Shown here: positions 1 through 12,864 of the stretch, piece by piece
How the letters are laid out: each line of letters starts with the position of its first letter
How positions within the stretch are numbered: the first letter of the stretch is position 1
Translations under genes and position numbers: made by a program
NCBI RefSeq assembly: GCF_023091745.1
Contig: NC_068933.1
Location: 19,162,001-19,226,000, forward strand
Length of the DNA: 64,000 nt
From: Budorcas taxicolor
Lineage: Eukaryota; Chordata; Mammalia; Artiodactyla; Bovidae
Direction of reading: 5' to 3'
The notes under the pieces: generated by a model
Told to the model about the DNA's origin: nothing
The model's database searches: none
The model's input: the letters and a program-made list of their open reading frames with translations, nothing else

Positions 1-331
1 GAGTCCTTTGGACAGCAAGGAGATCAAACCAGTCAATTCTAAAGGAAATCAACCCTGAATATTTGTTGGAAGGACTGATGCTGAAGCTGAAGCTCCAATA
101 CGTTGGCCACCTGATACGAAGAGCCAACTCATTGGAAAGGACTCTGATGCTGGAAAGACTGAAGGCATGAGAAGACGGCAACAGAGGATGAGACGGCGGA
201 AGAGCATCATCGACTCAACAGACATGAGTTCGGGTGAACTCCAGGAGATGGTGACAGATAGGGAAGCCTGGCATGCTACAGTCCATGGGGTCGCAGCGTC
301 AGAAATGACTGAGTGACTGACCAACAATAGA
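1..331 (+). mobile_element. BovB LINE, 3' end (cut by window edge)
   Basis: The sequence follows the last part of BovB: the stretch resembling LKLQYxGHLM, then the region encoding WLDGI/SMD-like residues, and the terminal motif GACTGAGTGACTGACC at about 308-323. It has stops and frameshifts, so it codes for nothing intact. The element continues left of the window, so its true length and 5' truncation point are not visible. Confidence 0.9.
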
Positions 332-477
332 ATTCCTGTCTTAACTTCTTAAGAGCTCAGAACCGGCTACTCCAATTCTCCAGTCCCCTATTTCAAACTC
401 CTCTTGGCTGTTGGCTGTAGGCAGGGGCCTAACTCCGGTTGGAAACCCTCAGAAGATAAGCTTCATGGGGGCAGGAA

Positions 478-572
478 TTTCATTTGACTGCTTTGTTTAC
501 TGGTGTACCCCCAAATGCCTAGGGAATGCCTGGTGCAAAGCAGTCACTCAAGTATTTCCTGAATGACCGGAT
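478..572 (+). repeat. L2-like LINE 3' end
   Basis: The order 'gtttactggtgtaccccc', 'aatgcctggtgcaaagcag', 'tcactcaagtatttcctgaa' matches the conserved end of mammalian L2 (a 'cctggcacatagtaggcgctcaataaat' type tail). It is diverged, as expected of a repeat from before the placental radiation. Called by eye only. Confidence 0.5.
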
Positions 573-1074
573 ACTTGGCTGCAGCCACCATCTTTTTCTT
601 GAATGCTGACCGAGTACATCCAGTGAAGAGTGACCAGGACAGGGTGAGGGCTCTGGAAACCATGTCATGACTTGAAGGCACTTAATGGCACTGCGGGTGC
701 TGAGCCATGGTAAGTGGGGATGGAGAGGGGTCCCAGAGAGGGAACTCTGCTCTGAGAGTAGCCAGTTAATTCTGAGAGTTACCAGCCATTATCTGGGCAA
801 GTCCCTGGATTCTCAGTCATCCCACCTTGGAAACAGACGTTACAGAAGTGATATAAAGGTTAAGTGAACAAAAAAAGTGCTGGGCAAAGAGCTTTAGAAA
901 TATAAGTTGGTCATATTTCCACATTTTCCTTTTTTTCATTCTTGGGGTCGGGGGGAGTCTTAGAGAAGAGATGGTAACTTTCTTCAAATATGTGAGTGGC
1001 TATGTATAAGGACTCTATCCATATTATAATAGAAGACAAAACTACAAATAAGGGATATACTGTAAAAAGTGTGC
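573..1074. other. No gene recognised
   Basis: Unique-looking non-coding DNA. The 60-codon open frame at 685-867 has no recognisable family and no splice or promoter context. A short T-rich/G-rich transition lies at 928-957. Confidence 0.6.
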
Positions 1075-1278
1075 TGGCTTCCGTGGTGGCTCAGTGGAAT
1101 CTGCTATCAATGCAGGAAATGCGGCGTGATCCCTGAGTCAGGAAGATGCCCTGGAGAAGGAAATGGCAACCCACTCCAGTATTCTTGCCTGGAGAATTCC
1201 TTGGACAGAAGAGCCTGGCGGGTTACAGTCCATGGGTCACAAAGAGTCAGTCATGACTGAGCAACTCAACAGCAATAA
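1075..1278 (+). mobile_element. Bov-tA SINE
   Basis: A tRNA-Glu-derived head (ggcttccgtggtggctcag, diverged boxes A and B) is followed by the BovB-derived body, with 'ggagaaggaaatggcaaccc' and a tail ending in 'catgactgagcaactcaac'. The flanks 'taaaaagtg' (1063-1071) and 'taaaaagag' (1279-1287 region) look like an imperfect target-site duplication. Confidence 0.9.
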
Positions 1279-1693
1279 TAAAAAGAGTAAGACACTACCC
1301 AATACCAGGCAGCACACCCTACCTAACAGTGTTCCTACACATTAGCAGCTGCCTTCCAAGAAAGGTGTCAGGTAACTGTCATTTTAAACAGAGGACACAT
1401 GATTCAGAATGATTCAGAAATGTGGGGAATCAGGTTTAGCTAAAAGGGTGTTAGCTAAATTACTTGGTCTGCCAACTCAGGTTCTATTATTAAATGATAT
1501 AATTTTTTGTGATCATAATTTTCTGCATAGGTATAAATCAATAGTCAGATATTAGGTAAGTTATGTTACACCAAAGTCCATCTTGCCACAAACCTCCCAT
1601 GCCTCACCTTCTAAAAAAGTGATAATCATGTAAGTTCACAATGACTAGAAAAAAAAAAAGCCACAAGGTATGTCCTCATGATATAGATGGGGT
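1279..1693. other. No gene recognised
   Basis: Unique, AT-rich, non-coding. A short A-run lies at 1649-1660. No exon-like or RNA-gene structure seen. Confidence 0.6.
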
Positions 1694-1703
1694 ATTACAG
1701 CAT

Positions 1704-1895
1704 CGTTGTTCTGTCCAACTCATTGCGACCCCATGGACTGCAGCACACCAGGCTTCCCTGTCCATCACCAACTCCCAGAGTTTGCTCAAACTCATGTCCA
1801 TTGAGTGATGTCATCCAACCATCTTATCCTCTGTCGTCCCCTTCTCCTCCTGCCTTCAATCTTTCCCAGCAACAGGGTCTTTTCCGATGAGTTCA
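1704..1895 (-). mobile_element. BovB LINE, 5'-truncated 3' end
   Basis: Antisense BovB tail, recognised from 'cctgtccatcaccaactccc', 'ccccttctcctcctgcc' and 'cagggtcttttcc'. It is flanked by an exact 10-bp direct repeat ATTACAGCAT at 1694-1703 and 1896-1905, the target-site duplication. The insertion is therefore a complete 5'-truncated retrotransposition event of about 190 bp. Confidence 0.9.
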
Positions 1896-1905
1896 ATTAC
1901 AGCAT

Positions 1906-2774
1906 TACATATCCATTATTCACATCAAATAACTATTGATTTGGTAAACTCTTAAGTTTAAAGGTTCACTGTGTACAACAAATCTATTTTTGCATTAACA
2001 ACTGCAGTTCCTCTTACTCTCCTGTTCCCCTTGTACTCCTATATGGAACACTTCATTCCAAGTAGCAGGTAATACGTCAACCATGTAACTGCCCATCATA
2101 TATAAGACAATCTTCCACAAGACCAGAAGAGCTCTATCCTACACACACTTCGCCCAGAAAATCACAATAGTAAACGCTGGGAATATTCAGATCACACACA
2201 AACAGAAGATGTTTTTTCTTTCTCATGCCAGCAAAATTTATCAGTCTCCACTATCTTTATCCTCATTACTGTTATGCTCCCAAGATTAAAGGAAGCTGCG
2301 ATTCATAATTTGAAAAAATATCAATAGAATCTGTTTGGAGATGAGGCTTTAGTTGACAGTTTTCAGCTGAATATTTTTGGCTGAATGAAAGGATAGTGAA
2401 GCAAGCCTAAGAGATCAATTATGAGATCCGAGAAACAGGGAAAGGACATTCAACCTCTGAGTTTTGCTTCCACTCCAAGTATCTTTAAGAGAATAGGAAA
2501 ATCTGGAAAACCTAAAAATGTAGGTCATTCCAGAACCAGACAGTTGCAGGGAATCACGTCCCATCAATAGCTGCTATATGACTATTTCCCAATATTCTTC
2601 TTCCTATGTGTCTTTTTTAAAAAGGAAAATAGGTTTGGAATTGCCATACATGCCAATGTTCTGACGTATTTAGAGATCTAGAATACAAATATGGGTTTAC
2701 TGGGCTGCAGCCTCATTCCACAATGCAACATTCTCACAATGTCAGCAACTCTGCTCAGTTCTTTTTGCCTTTGG
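1906..2774. other. No gene recognised
   Basis: Unique non-coding sequence. No long open frame, no repeat family I can name, no RNA gene. Confidence 0.55.
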
Positions 2775-3295
2775 ACTCTTTAAAAATACTTTTTATTGGA
2801 GTGTAGTTGATGTACCATGTTCTGTTAGTTTCTGCTGTAGAGCAATCAGTTATACATATACATATATCCACTCTTTTTCAGATTCTTTTCCCATACAGGT
2901 CATTACAGAGTACTGAACAGAGTTGCTTGTGCTATACAGGAGGTCCTTATTTTATATATAGTGTAGTGTATATGTGTATATATGTCAATCCCAATCTCCC
3001 AATTTATCCCTCCCCACCCTCCCCGCCTTGGGAGGGAGCCATGTTTGTTTTCTACATCAGTGACACTATTTCTGTTTTGTAAGCCAGTTCATTTGTACCA
3101 TTTTGATTCCACATGTAAGTGATATTATATGATATTTGTCCTCTGTCTGACTTACTTCACTCAGTACTAGGCAATCTCTAGGTCCATCCATGTTGCTGCA
3201 AATCTCATTATTTTGCTGAGTAATACTCCACTGTATACATGACCACATCTTCCCTACCCATTCCTCTGTTGCTTGGTTCTTTCTGTTTTATCAGT
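2775..3295 (-). mobile_element. L1 LINE, 3' UTR/3' end fragment
   Basis: Antisense artiodactyl L1 3' region. Recognised from 'ttttattggagtgtagttga', 'gtgctatacaggaggtcctt', 'aggtccatccatgttgctgc' and 'gagtaatactccactgta', in the expected antisense order. Diverged and 5'-truncated. The open frames on either strand here are chance readings of this repeat. Confidence 0.85.
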
Positions 3296-5249
3296 CACTC
3301 TTCCCAGCTCCCAGTGCATGTTTTGGGGTATGTAGTGTTTTTAAAATTGATTGCTCTCTAGTTCACCACAGTTTTCAATCATTCCTTACCATGTTGCACT
3401 AACCTGTTTTACTCATTTGTATTACATGCTTGGACCTGGGGAATTGGGACCCAATCAACGGGAGACCCTGTGAGGTGAAGTGTGCCTCACGGATGTGCAC
3501 AGCTGCTCTGCTCCCAAATAGTCCTACAAGGACAGCTCACATACTCTTGCAGGGAAGAACCAAGACTATTATGTGTCTTTGGTATTTACATGCTTTCTGT
3601 GGGTTGAGATAAGCTTGGGATTTTCCTTTCTGAACTATGCTGTTACATAGATGTACTGGGGATTCAGTCATTAATGACAAAATGCTGAATGTTTTCTCCA
3701 CTTACAGATAGTCTCAATGTTTTGCTTTTAAATATGAACATCTGTCATTTATGATGCCACTTAGAAAATTTTTATTTTCCTGCAGCAATGTCTGCACATG
3801 TATAATCTCCAGCTCACTCTTACACACACACCTGTGTGGAATGGTTAGGCATGGTTCTGCTTGAAATGAAATGTGTAGGCTTCTTCTGAGCTAGAATCTC
3901 AAGACTTATTAAAGCCAGCAATGCTGTATATTATGCCTTTAAAGACACCATGGAAAATCCAATTCAGGAAATAACTGCAGTACATGTTTTGTTGGATAGA
4001 ATACTAGCGAAAAATGATTCTTCTCTGCCTTAAAACATTATTCTACCCACATCATTTTGGGGAGTGCAAAAAAGTAAGATTTTTGCACTCATTTCACTCA
4101 ACAGAAATTATACTTAGTTCAATAAAATGAGCACTTTTCTTCCAATTCTTGCAAATAGTCTGAATTCTGATTCACGCATACAAAGTTAGAAGTGAAATTA
4201 GATAGCTCAAACTTCACTGATTTCTCTGGTCTGATATGTAATGAATTAAAATCATATGTGACAAAATAAAGGCCCATTCCTAAAACAGAAGGGTCTTGAA
4301 CTTTACTGTTGGTACCAACTACTACAGATGTTCCCCGCACCCCTCGCTAGTCAAGTTACCTCCACTTCACTAATACCCACCTTGAGTCTCCACCACACAG
4401 AGGCATCAGCCCCCAACGATGAAACAGGGCTGGTGACGACAAATCAACAGAAAGTCAAATATAAGACTGCAACTGTTTATAATTCATAAAAATTAACCTG
4501 GTACTATGTCTACTAGTTCAATGTGATAAATAGTGCCTTATGCTTTCAAAGTCACTGGAACAATTCTTTTTGCAAGCAGAGCATTCAACACACACAGAGT
4601 TAGCAATGCAGTAAGTACAGAAAAAGAATTTACAGTCACTTTTAAAATGATAACGGTAGGCCGTTTGTCTTTCGCACTTCTTTTGCACTCAGTAGCAAAA
4701 AAAGATCAGAATAATGTAAATATGCTATTCATTATTCAGAAAGTTCATATGATCTGTTTCAGTGAGATAAAATGCATTGTCAACAAAAATTTTATGCATA
4801 GTCTGTTCTTTTTTTGTTTGGTTCACTGAACTAAGTGCAACCCATCTGTTAGCTATGATCAGAAAAAGCAAAAATCCAAACTCTTTTTTTTTTTTTAAGA
4901 TAGCAGAAGAGCACTCTAAACAGAACTTGTTTAAAAAGCACCACTTATGAGGCAAAAATCCTAATGATGAGATGGCTGAAAACCCTTGTGTAAAGTCTTT
5001 TTATTTTTAGGTTGAGATTACATTTGGGGGCTAAAATACGCTACTTAACAAAGCTGTTCACATCATAAACTGATCACTATTACTAAAACATCTTATCAAA
5101 TATGTTTATTTCTAAGAAATTTTAACATATAAAAACTTGTAAGTTAAAATTGCATTTTGATCCCCATTTATAAAATTCCTATGACCTTAGTGTATTATAG
5201 TGATTATGACTTGCTTTTATGAAAGCAGGATGCCCTGACAGAAATCAGT
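3296..5249. other. No gene recognised; repeat-poor interval
   Basis: About 2 kb of AT-rich unique sequence with no young SINE. A 73-codon minus frame at 4119-4340 and a 76-codon frame at 4725-4955 have no known motif. The first lacks an ATG start, and neither has convincing flanking splice sites. I treat them as chance frames or possible transcribed non-coding sequence. Confidence 0.5.
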
Positions 5250-5458
5250 GCTTTTGTTAAGTCAAGACACTCGAAATCAAGTCTTGACTCTGCCCCTATT
5301 TGACCTCGGATAAGTTACAACTCTTAAGATCTCAGTTTCTTAAACTATTAAAAGAAGAGTTCTAAAATGTCATTCTCAGGAGCTTACTACCCTTCTGAAT
5401 CTGCCTAGCACTGTGCTTGGCACACACAAAGAGCAAGGAACTCAGTAACTGTCCGTGA
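5250..5458 (+). repeat. MIR SINE
   Basis: The order fits the MIR consensus: 'cttgactctgcccctatttg', 'acctcggataagttac', 'ctcagtttcttaaac', then the tail 'gcctagcactgtgcttggca'. Nearly full length and strongly diverged. Confidence 0.7.
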
Positions 5459-5992
5459 CCGGGGGAATGGGAGATGAAACCAAAGGAAACTAAGCTTCAG
5501 AAACTGCCCACAAGACAGCTCTCAGTGTATCGTTAAGTTGAGGGTATGGAATACAAAACTCACTATCACAAGAATGTCTCACCATCTTCACAGTGGTAGA
5601 ACCACACTTCCAGGATGCTGTGCCTTAATCATGTATGATTGTCTAATGAAAAGCTAATTGTCTTTAAAGGGGAAATTCTCAGAGAGTTTGCAACAGGCGC
5701 GAGCCCAGGACATGCTCTCAAAGCTCTAGTACTACAAATGTTATCAACACCCACCACACTGTTTCTCCTCGGCATGGAAAGACACTCTGTGCTCTTTCCT
5801 TGATGAATACTGCACACAAATCCTACTCCACCTACACAACCGCTGTGTAACAAGTGGAATGCATTTAAAAGAGGGATTTTAGCAATAAAACGTTAACGAC
5901 CTGAACCACTTACAAAGCAAGTTTTGCAAAAGATAAGCATTTCTATACAGAAACCAACTTAAAATTCTTCACTCTGCTTTGCTACTATTTAG
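5459..5992. other. No gene recognised
   Basis: Unique non-coding sequence. A 74-codon minus frame at 5629-5853 shows no domain or signal I recognise. Confidence 0.55.
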
Positions 5993-6219
5993 TGTGTATG
6001 CACGTGCACTCAATTGCTCAGTTGTACCTGACTCTTGTGACCGCATGGACTGTAGCCCACCAGACTCCTCTGTCCATGGGATTCCCAAGGCAAGAATACT
6101 GAAGTGGGTTGCCATTTCCTTCTCCAGGAGATCTTCCCCATGCAGGGATCGAACCTGCATCTCCTGTGTCTCCTGCACTAGCAGGCGGAGTCTTTACCAC
6201 TGAGTCACCTGGGAAGCCC
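5993..6219 (-). mobile_element. Bov-tA SINE
   Basis: Antisense Bov-tA, complete from tail ('tcaattgctcagttgtacc') to tRNA-Glu head ('tgagtcacctgggaagccc'). The head keeps the 'gggatcgaacctgcatctcc' block, which is the complement of the box B region. Confidence 0.9.
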
Positions 6220-6473
6220 ATAGGCACCTTATTAGACAAATATAACAAGTGAAAGTTTTCAGTTATTTTATACTTTGAAAACTAACAAGGCTCTACAGTG
6301 ATATGTCTTTATTATGACCTCTTTAGTTCTATTAAACTATAACTTTATTAAATTCCAGATGTTTCCACAAGAAGATCCATGTCAGAATGATATTGAGCCA
6401 TAAGGTTGGATTTTAAATGTCATGCTAAAGGTGTTACAATTTTAGATAAGAAAAGAGAGCACTGATTATTCAT

Positions 6474-6672
6474 GTTGCTGTTGTTCAGTTGTCATGTCCA
6501 ATTCCACAACCCCATGGACTGTAGCATGCTAGGCTCCATGGGGTTCTCCAGCTAAGAATACTGGAGTGGGTTGCCATTTCCTTCTCCAGGGAATCTTCCC
6601 AGACCAGGGATCAAACCTGTGTTTCCTGCATTAGCAGGCAGATTCTTTACCATTGAGTCACCAGGGAAATCC
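6474..6672 (-). mobile_element. Bov-tA SINE
   Basis: Antisense Bov-tA ending at its head 'gagtcaccagggaaatcc'. It is flanked by ATTATTCAT (6465-6473) and ATTATCCAT (6674-6682), a one-mismatch target-site duplication. Confidence 0.9.
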
Positions 6673-6682
6673 AATTATCCAT

Positions 6683-7576
6683 TCTTTTTCCTTCCCATTT
6701 GTGATTATAACTAATCAATGATCTGAGCTAAACTTAGAATCAGATTTATTTCCTGGTTCATAGGTCCTGGTCCACAGATATCTGTGTATCTGAGAACTGG
6801 AGAGAAGAATTCTGAGGATTCTAGAGGAATTTGGTGCTGGTGACAATTAAAGTCCAAAGCATGCCTTCAAATTCAAGGAACTGCTTCCACCATGGCACAC
6901 ATGGGAAATGGCCATCACCGGGTTGTTGTCAAGCTCTAATTCAGAGCTCCCCACGGCCACCCTGACCTCTCAGTTCTTTCTCAGCGGCCACAAGCAATGC
7001 TATATCAATAAGGGAAGAATGTATGACCGAGAATGCCCCATCATGCCCCAAAGGCTCTCTCCTAAGATAGTTTTCCCAGGGGCTGAAATGGGTTCTGAAT
7101 TTCAGGGATCTTAGTCTGGATTGCAGGAACCCTAGGTGTCCACTTGGTGAAACTCAGGGATTCTTGAACTCTCATGGGGTAGGGGCATTAGGGGCATTTC
7201 ACATGCATGTGTGTGCTTTCTTCTTTCTTCTACAGAAGTATAAACATTATCAGAATTGAAAGAATATTAAAGGAAGAGTTCCTTCCCCATATATCAAAGA
7301 ACTCTAAGTAGTTCAAATACAGTTCATGAAAATTGTATGAAACTTGTCATGAAGCCTTTCATTAGAAAAGATGGTAAGTTAACGTAATCTTTGCTTTTTC
7401 AACCTGAATCACTTTAGTTCTCCCACCTGATTCACTTGTCTGGTCTTTCAGGAGTTGCACAGTTATATTTCAGAGTCTGCTTATAAACAGCATGGACCTC
7501 ACATCATAAACATTAATATGATTCTACAAAACAGAATATGACCTTGGATTTCTCTTCCAAATATGTCTATGTAATC
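6683..7576. other. No gene recognised
   Basis: Unique non-coding DNA. The 68-codon plus frame at 6908-7114 has no recognisable domain. Confidence 0.55.
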
Positions 7577-7842
7577 GGAGAAGGCAATGGCAACCCACTC
7601 CAGTACTCTTGCCGGGAAAATCCCATGGATGGAGGAGCCTGGTGGGCTGCTGTTCATTGGGTCGCGAAGAGTTGGACTGAGCAACTTCACTTTCACTTTT
7701 CACTTTCATGCATTGGAGAAGGAAACGGCAACCCACTCGTGTTCTTGCCTGGAGAATCCCAGGGACGGGGTTAGCCTGGTGGGCTGCCGTCTATGGGGTC
7801 GCACAAAGTCGGACACGACTGAAGCGACTTAGCAGCAGCAAC
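7577..7842 (+). mobile_element. BOV-A2 SINE (dimeric)
   Basis: Two BovA monomers in tandem, joined by the 'cttcactttcacttttcac' linker. Each starts with 'ggagaaggcaatggcaaccc' or a close variant. The element ends in 'gcgacttagcagcagca', the AGC-type tail of this family. Full length. Confidence 0.92.
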
Positions 7843-8021
7843 CTTGTAATACAGATTAAAAAGCCAAAGAGAGGAAAGCAGTAACTCTGAACACCATGAA
7901 GCTCCACAGAGACTAAAGTAGGAGCCCTGCCCGCCTCATTCACCTCTTCAGACACATCCGCACACAGCACGCAGCTCCTGCTCAGTGCTTACTCCAAGGG
8001 CTGAGACTCACTAAAAACTCA

Positions 8022-8095
8022 GCTGCTGCTGCTAAGTCGCTTCAGTCGTGTCCAACTCTGTGCAACCCCCTAGAGGGCAGCCCACCAGGCCCCAC
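8022..8095 (-). mobile_element. BOV-A2 SINE fragment
   Basis: Antisense tail and part of one monomer: 'gctgctgctgctaagtcgct', then 'cagtcgtgtccaactctg', stopping after 'cagcccaccaggccc'. Confidence 0.85.
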
Positions 8096-11000
8096 TCAGC
8101 AGGGTCACTTGATTTCAAAGGGATGAAAAAACTCTCAGGAGGTTTTAAACTTGGATGAAGGCTGTTACTCCTATCAACTCCTTCCTGAAAGTCTAGATCA
8201 ATGTAAAATGTCAAAAATTAAAAATTGAAACAGCAATCCCACTTTGCCAGATGAATTACAGTCAACTTACCTTTGTTTTCTAGCATAGGCTGCCTTGGGA
8301 CAAAGGTAAATTCCTAATGTGTCCCAAACACTCTAGAATGCTGATGAGCCTTTACGATGGAATATCAAAGCTCACCCCAGCCTCTATGAGCCCCCTGCAA
8401 AAATAATAAGTACCCTTTGCTTCAAAAGATGAGGAACATTATGAGAATGAATATAAAGGAATTTTAGGAGACAAAAAAAATCACTGTCTAAAGAAAGCTG
8501 TCCTTCTGAATGAAAAGAAAATTTCATTCAGTACATATGTGCTCCACTTGAAGGAAAAACGCAACGAACACATTTGTGAAAACTTTATTTACTAATTTAT
8601 TTAGGGGAAATTTAAAATTGTATTTATTCATATATTATTTTAAAATTATAATACAATGAGATTCCACCCATCACCCAATCTAAAATGGGTAATATTTATT
8701 GGACATACATGAGCCTATAAAGGCAGGACCAAGTGTACTGTAAACAAAGAATTATGATTAAAGGAATTCAGAGCATTTGAGGTCCATTAAACAAAAACTC
8801 TGTGAAGTGATTTTTTCTGAGGAGAAACAAATTCACTCCAAAATTTCTTTAAGTAAAGACTTGCCTATTAGACTGAGGATGTAAGTCAACTCTCTGGCCA
8901 CCCCCGCCCCCGCCCCCCGCCACACACCCACTGCCACTCAAGAACAATTATCAGATGTTTTTTTGGAAAAGGTACATTCACAAGTCTGAAACTCAGAAGG
9001 TAAAACAGTGGTACCCAGCTCCATGTCTTCATAGAAATTCTCCTTGTACAGTACAAGAGCTATGCTAAAGATGACTATAAATATATTTTCAGTTATATAA
9101 TTTCTTTTAGAACATTCTTTCTTCTTCCGGGTCAATGATAGGAACTGAACTGAATGTGTTTCCTTTTAACAAAAGAACTCTTCCCTCTCTAACATGGAAC
9201 TGAAAAGTATCTCTTCAGCTACCAGCATTTTTCATCAATCCTCCATCCAGTCTAAGCTGGCACCAACACCAAACTGCAGACAAGGACTGTTTTCCTGGAC
9301 TTCAGAGGGACTCCTTCAGGAGAAGCAAAGTGGGAGCAATGGCTGAAGGCCTCCTGTGATCTTTATATTCCTGACAAGGTCTCTTATGGGTTTTCAATTC
9401 ATTAAGTTTGTAATAAATGCACCCTGCTTAACCAACGGAACAACTCAATTGCTTGATGGCTCTTTTGGAATGATTTTATTCTTCAAATTTTCCACCTAAA
9501 ACATAATCTTCTTATGTGTTTTAATTTTCCTCTAAGACCTCTCAGCACAGTTTGAATTTTTAGTTAAACATCACAACTTTCTTGAGTGTCAGGGTAATAA
9601 ATGACAGGCAATTCTGCCAAATGATTTGGTGAATAAATGCTCAACCAGAACTCAAGGCTAAGTGACCCACGTTTCACCAAGGAGTAACTGGAGGAAGAGT
9701 GATAGTGGTTTTAACAGCAATAATAGTAACTGTATGGTGAAGACAATAGTACCTGAAATTCACGGAGCGTTCAGTCTATGTCCAGATCACAACACATACT
9801 GTTAAAAAGAGAAGTTTAGAACAGACCTCTCCACCTGATACCTTCAGCTCTGTGTATGGCTCACTCTCTTCCCACTGTGTGTATACTTATGAACCCTTCA
9901 GTGGTGGTCAAAGCCCAGGGACCAGGGACCAAATCACTGATTTATTGTGGCTTCTCTACAGACTCTCGGGCTGGGCCATACGTATTTGTAACACATCCAA
10001 AATGGATTAGCTAACTTCTGATCGTGGAAGACTTCAAATGGATTATCTTCTAGGATATTCTCAGAATCAAAGTCATATTTCCTATTCCAAGGGAATCCCT
10101 TATGTATCAAACCAGTATTCAGTCATTTGGTTGCACATACAATTGCTAAAAAGTATAAATTTGGCATGATAGTTTCACAAAAATAAAACCCCATCAAGTG
10201 GATACTTTTTTTTTTTTTTTTTTAAGAAACCAGACAGGATGAATGAGGATTGTGGGAAGAACAATTCAAAGGATATACATACTGTGGGGAAAAAAACAAC
10301 TTTGCATGTGATACAGAGATAATTTGCCACCCCCAACACTGAAATATATTTCAAATTCTAGAGATTTTAGTGTTATTTTTTAAAGTAGAAATTGAAGAAC
10401 ATTCTGAAAATCTGCTCCAAGTTCACACTGAGGGAGTAAATAAATAAAGTTGAACATGCAAAAAGAGAACCCATTCTTTCCTTATGATTCAATATATAGT
10501 AACTATTCATCATTATCATCATTTACCAGATGACAGCTAGGTATCAGAGTCAAGTCAAGAAAAGACCCTAACCCGTCAGCTTTTATATTTTAATTAAGAT
10601 CAAGTTACAAATCCCACATAATATCTTTTTGCCCACAAAGGAGTAGAATGAACAAAAAGTGAGCTTAAAGGTTTATGTCATATTTGATTTCTTAGAGAGA
10701 TAAGCATATGTTATTAAATGGAAAGACCTAGTAAAATCTGGGGAAAAAAAATAAAGATGGGCAACAGTTTAAGTATGGGAGCATCTTAATTACAGTATTA
10801 TTCAGCATCCCTGGAGACATCAAGGTCTACCCGCTGTGATCACTAGGTCTCTACTGCAAGGAAGTGGGCTTGGACAGCGTAAACAGCCCTGTACAAGGTA
10901 TGACTGTATGAAGACTTAGGGAGCCTTGATGAAGCCAGAGTGGGCTAAGGAAAGAAAAGAATTTTCCCCACAACTGAGGGAAAAACTAGCAAGAATCAAC

Positions 11001-12855
11001 AAGGAACATAAAAATTCTTTGTTGTGTATTGTTCACAAACTATTCCAAAAATGAATATAACACAGGGCTTCTTTTTTTTCCCCTCAAGCTCCTGGAAGAA
11101 AGGTTATAAAATGTTCTTATCTCATCCACCTCATGGCTGAATCCCAGATAATACTCAAGTTCTGAACAGAGGTGCCAGTATGTAGCACAAGAATAGGTGT
11201 GGGCATGTAGGCTTTATTTATTTATTCTTCTAGTGGGATAAGGAGATGGCATAAAATTAAACACATGACATTTGCAGCACTAAGTCATCACACTGACCTT
11301 AGATGTAAGAAACTTCGAGACTTTTCAACAAAGTATTCATATTCATACACACCCAGAAAAACAAGAGAACAAGACTTTTCTGAGGCAAGATATCCAAAGC
11401 AAAATTCTAAATAGGAACAGAAGAGATGTGACCCACATGTTCAAATCCAGACTTGTAAACAAAAAACACATTAACTCAAAGCTTAAGTCAATACTGACTA
11501 TACTTACCAATGAGAAGGTTAACTTAATGGCAGCAGAGGCTATTCTCAGAAACACTGAAAGTTTGAAAGAGTCCATTAGCACGTGACAAATAATAGCATA
11601 CTGCTTGCTTCCACAGATAAATATAAAATAGCTTTTACTAAATTGGACAAAAAAATTAAAAGATAAATCAGGTTCTGATTAAGTCAGTTAGTTAGAGCCT
11701 GATCAACTAGGTAGAGCCTGGTGGGGCTGAACCCCCAACTGTTGCTTTGGTTTTGTCTGCAGCATCGACATTTCCACAGATATCAGATTTTATAAAATAG
11801 CCAGAAAGGCAATGAAAAGAAAATGTAAGATGAGTCGGGACAAATTTGTTACTACCAATAAAACAAAAACACCAAGCACATGTACTTTTGATGACAGAAT
11901 AGTAAGAAGCATCATCTTCATATTTTAGAGAATGTGTTCCTTGCTTGCTTTCTGGTACAGAGTACTGAATTCATCTGTTTATAGGTGTTGTTACTTTATA
12001 TAAAATGACAACAAAATTAAAAATTACTCTTAAAATCCATCAATGGCGAGTTTCCAGAATGTAAAATGATTGTAGTATCCCTCCAAAATTGGAGTTACAT
12101 GTTACTTTTGGATGTCTAAAGCTTGGTACAGAGTAGGGACTCAGTACTTTCCTGTGAAGACTGACATAACACCCTTTCTTAAAGTACTGAAATTAATGGG
12201 GTTCACTCTGCAATAAGAAGCACATGTTATGTGCCAGGCTGAAAAATGAAAAGCTACTACCACAGAAAACGATGAACAGAACAATTTTATTGTGTTCGTT
12301 TTCTTATCCAGGCTTATCTACATGGTTTTGAATATTCAGATAAAGGTGTAGGAATGAGCTGATCACTTAAGTTTTCAAATCATTTAGACAAGTGGCATCA
12401 TGTCACTGAAATCTTAGTTAACTGAGCTTTTTGAAATTCAGTTGGGTGACAACATAGCCCAGTGGACACACGGTACTAAGTATGTGAATATGCAGAAATA
12501 TACTCAACTGAAAATGTTGCTTTTGATCTAAATGTATGATTTGCAGTAAGTAGCCTACAAGTAGCCAGTCCATGAAATCAATGTATTCATATCCTGTTTG
12601 GGGAAATAATAAAACAAACAGCAACCTACAGGGTGTTTTCAAGGTTCTGTTCTGAAAGCTGGTCACTGAAGGGCATCAGAATAAAACCAGCAGATGGCTC
12701 TGAACACTTTAAAAATACATACGTGTACAGAGAGACAGATATGGATGTACAGAGCAGTAAGCAAATAAAACAGAAGTGAAGACAGAAACTAGGCTCAACA
12801 GAGAAGTCACCAAAGGAAAATTAAGAGGCAGGGTCCATCTGAAAAATTAAGGCTA
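8096..12855. other. Repeat-poor non-coding block next to CpG island
   Basis: About 4.7 kb without any Bov-tA, BOV-A2, BovB, CHR or young L1, unlike the rest of the window. It holds a C-rich (CCCCCG-like) run at 8898-8935, a T-run at 10207-10224, and open frames at 8938-9135, 11343-11582 and 12418-12666 on the minus strand with no recognisable family. 12118-12150 is faintly L2-like. It probably lies in intron 1 of a minus-strand gene and may include regulatory sequence, but that is inference. Confidence 0.5.
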
Positions 12856-12864
12856 AAAGTGAGA

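Noticed and set aside
1075..1140. tRNA-Glu-like sequence at SINE heads as tRNA genes
   Set aside because: These are Bov-tA and CHR SINE heads with degraded arms, each followed by a SINE body; no complete tRNA cloverleaf is seen.
4119..4340. 73-codon minus frame ending in ELEEKCSFY as a possible last exon
   Set aside because: No known family, non-ATG start, AT-rich context, no convincing acceptor. I cannot distinguish it from chance.
8938..9135. 65-codon minus frame with a hydrophobic stretch
   Set aside because: Starts at a non-ATG codon, no splice sites or homologs recognised.
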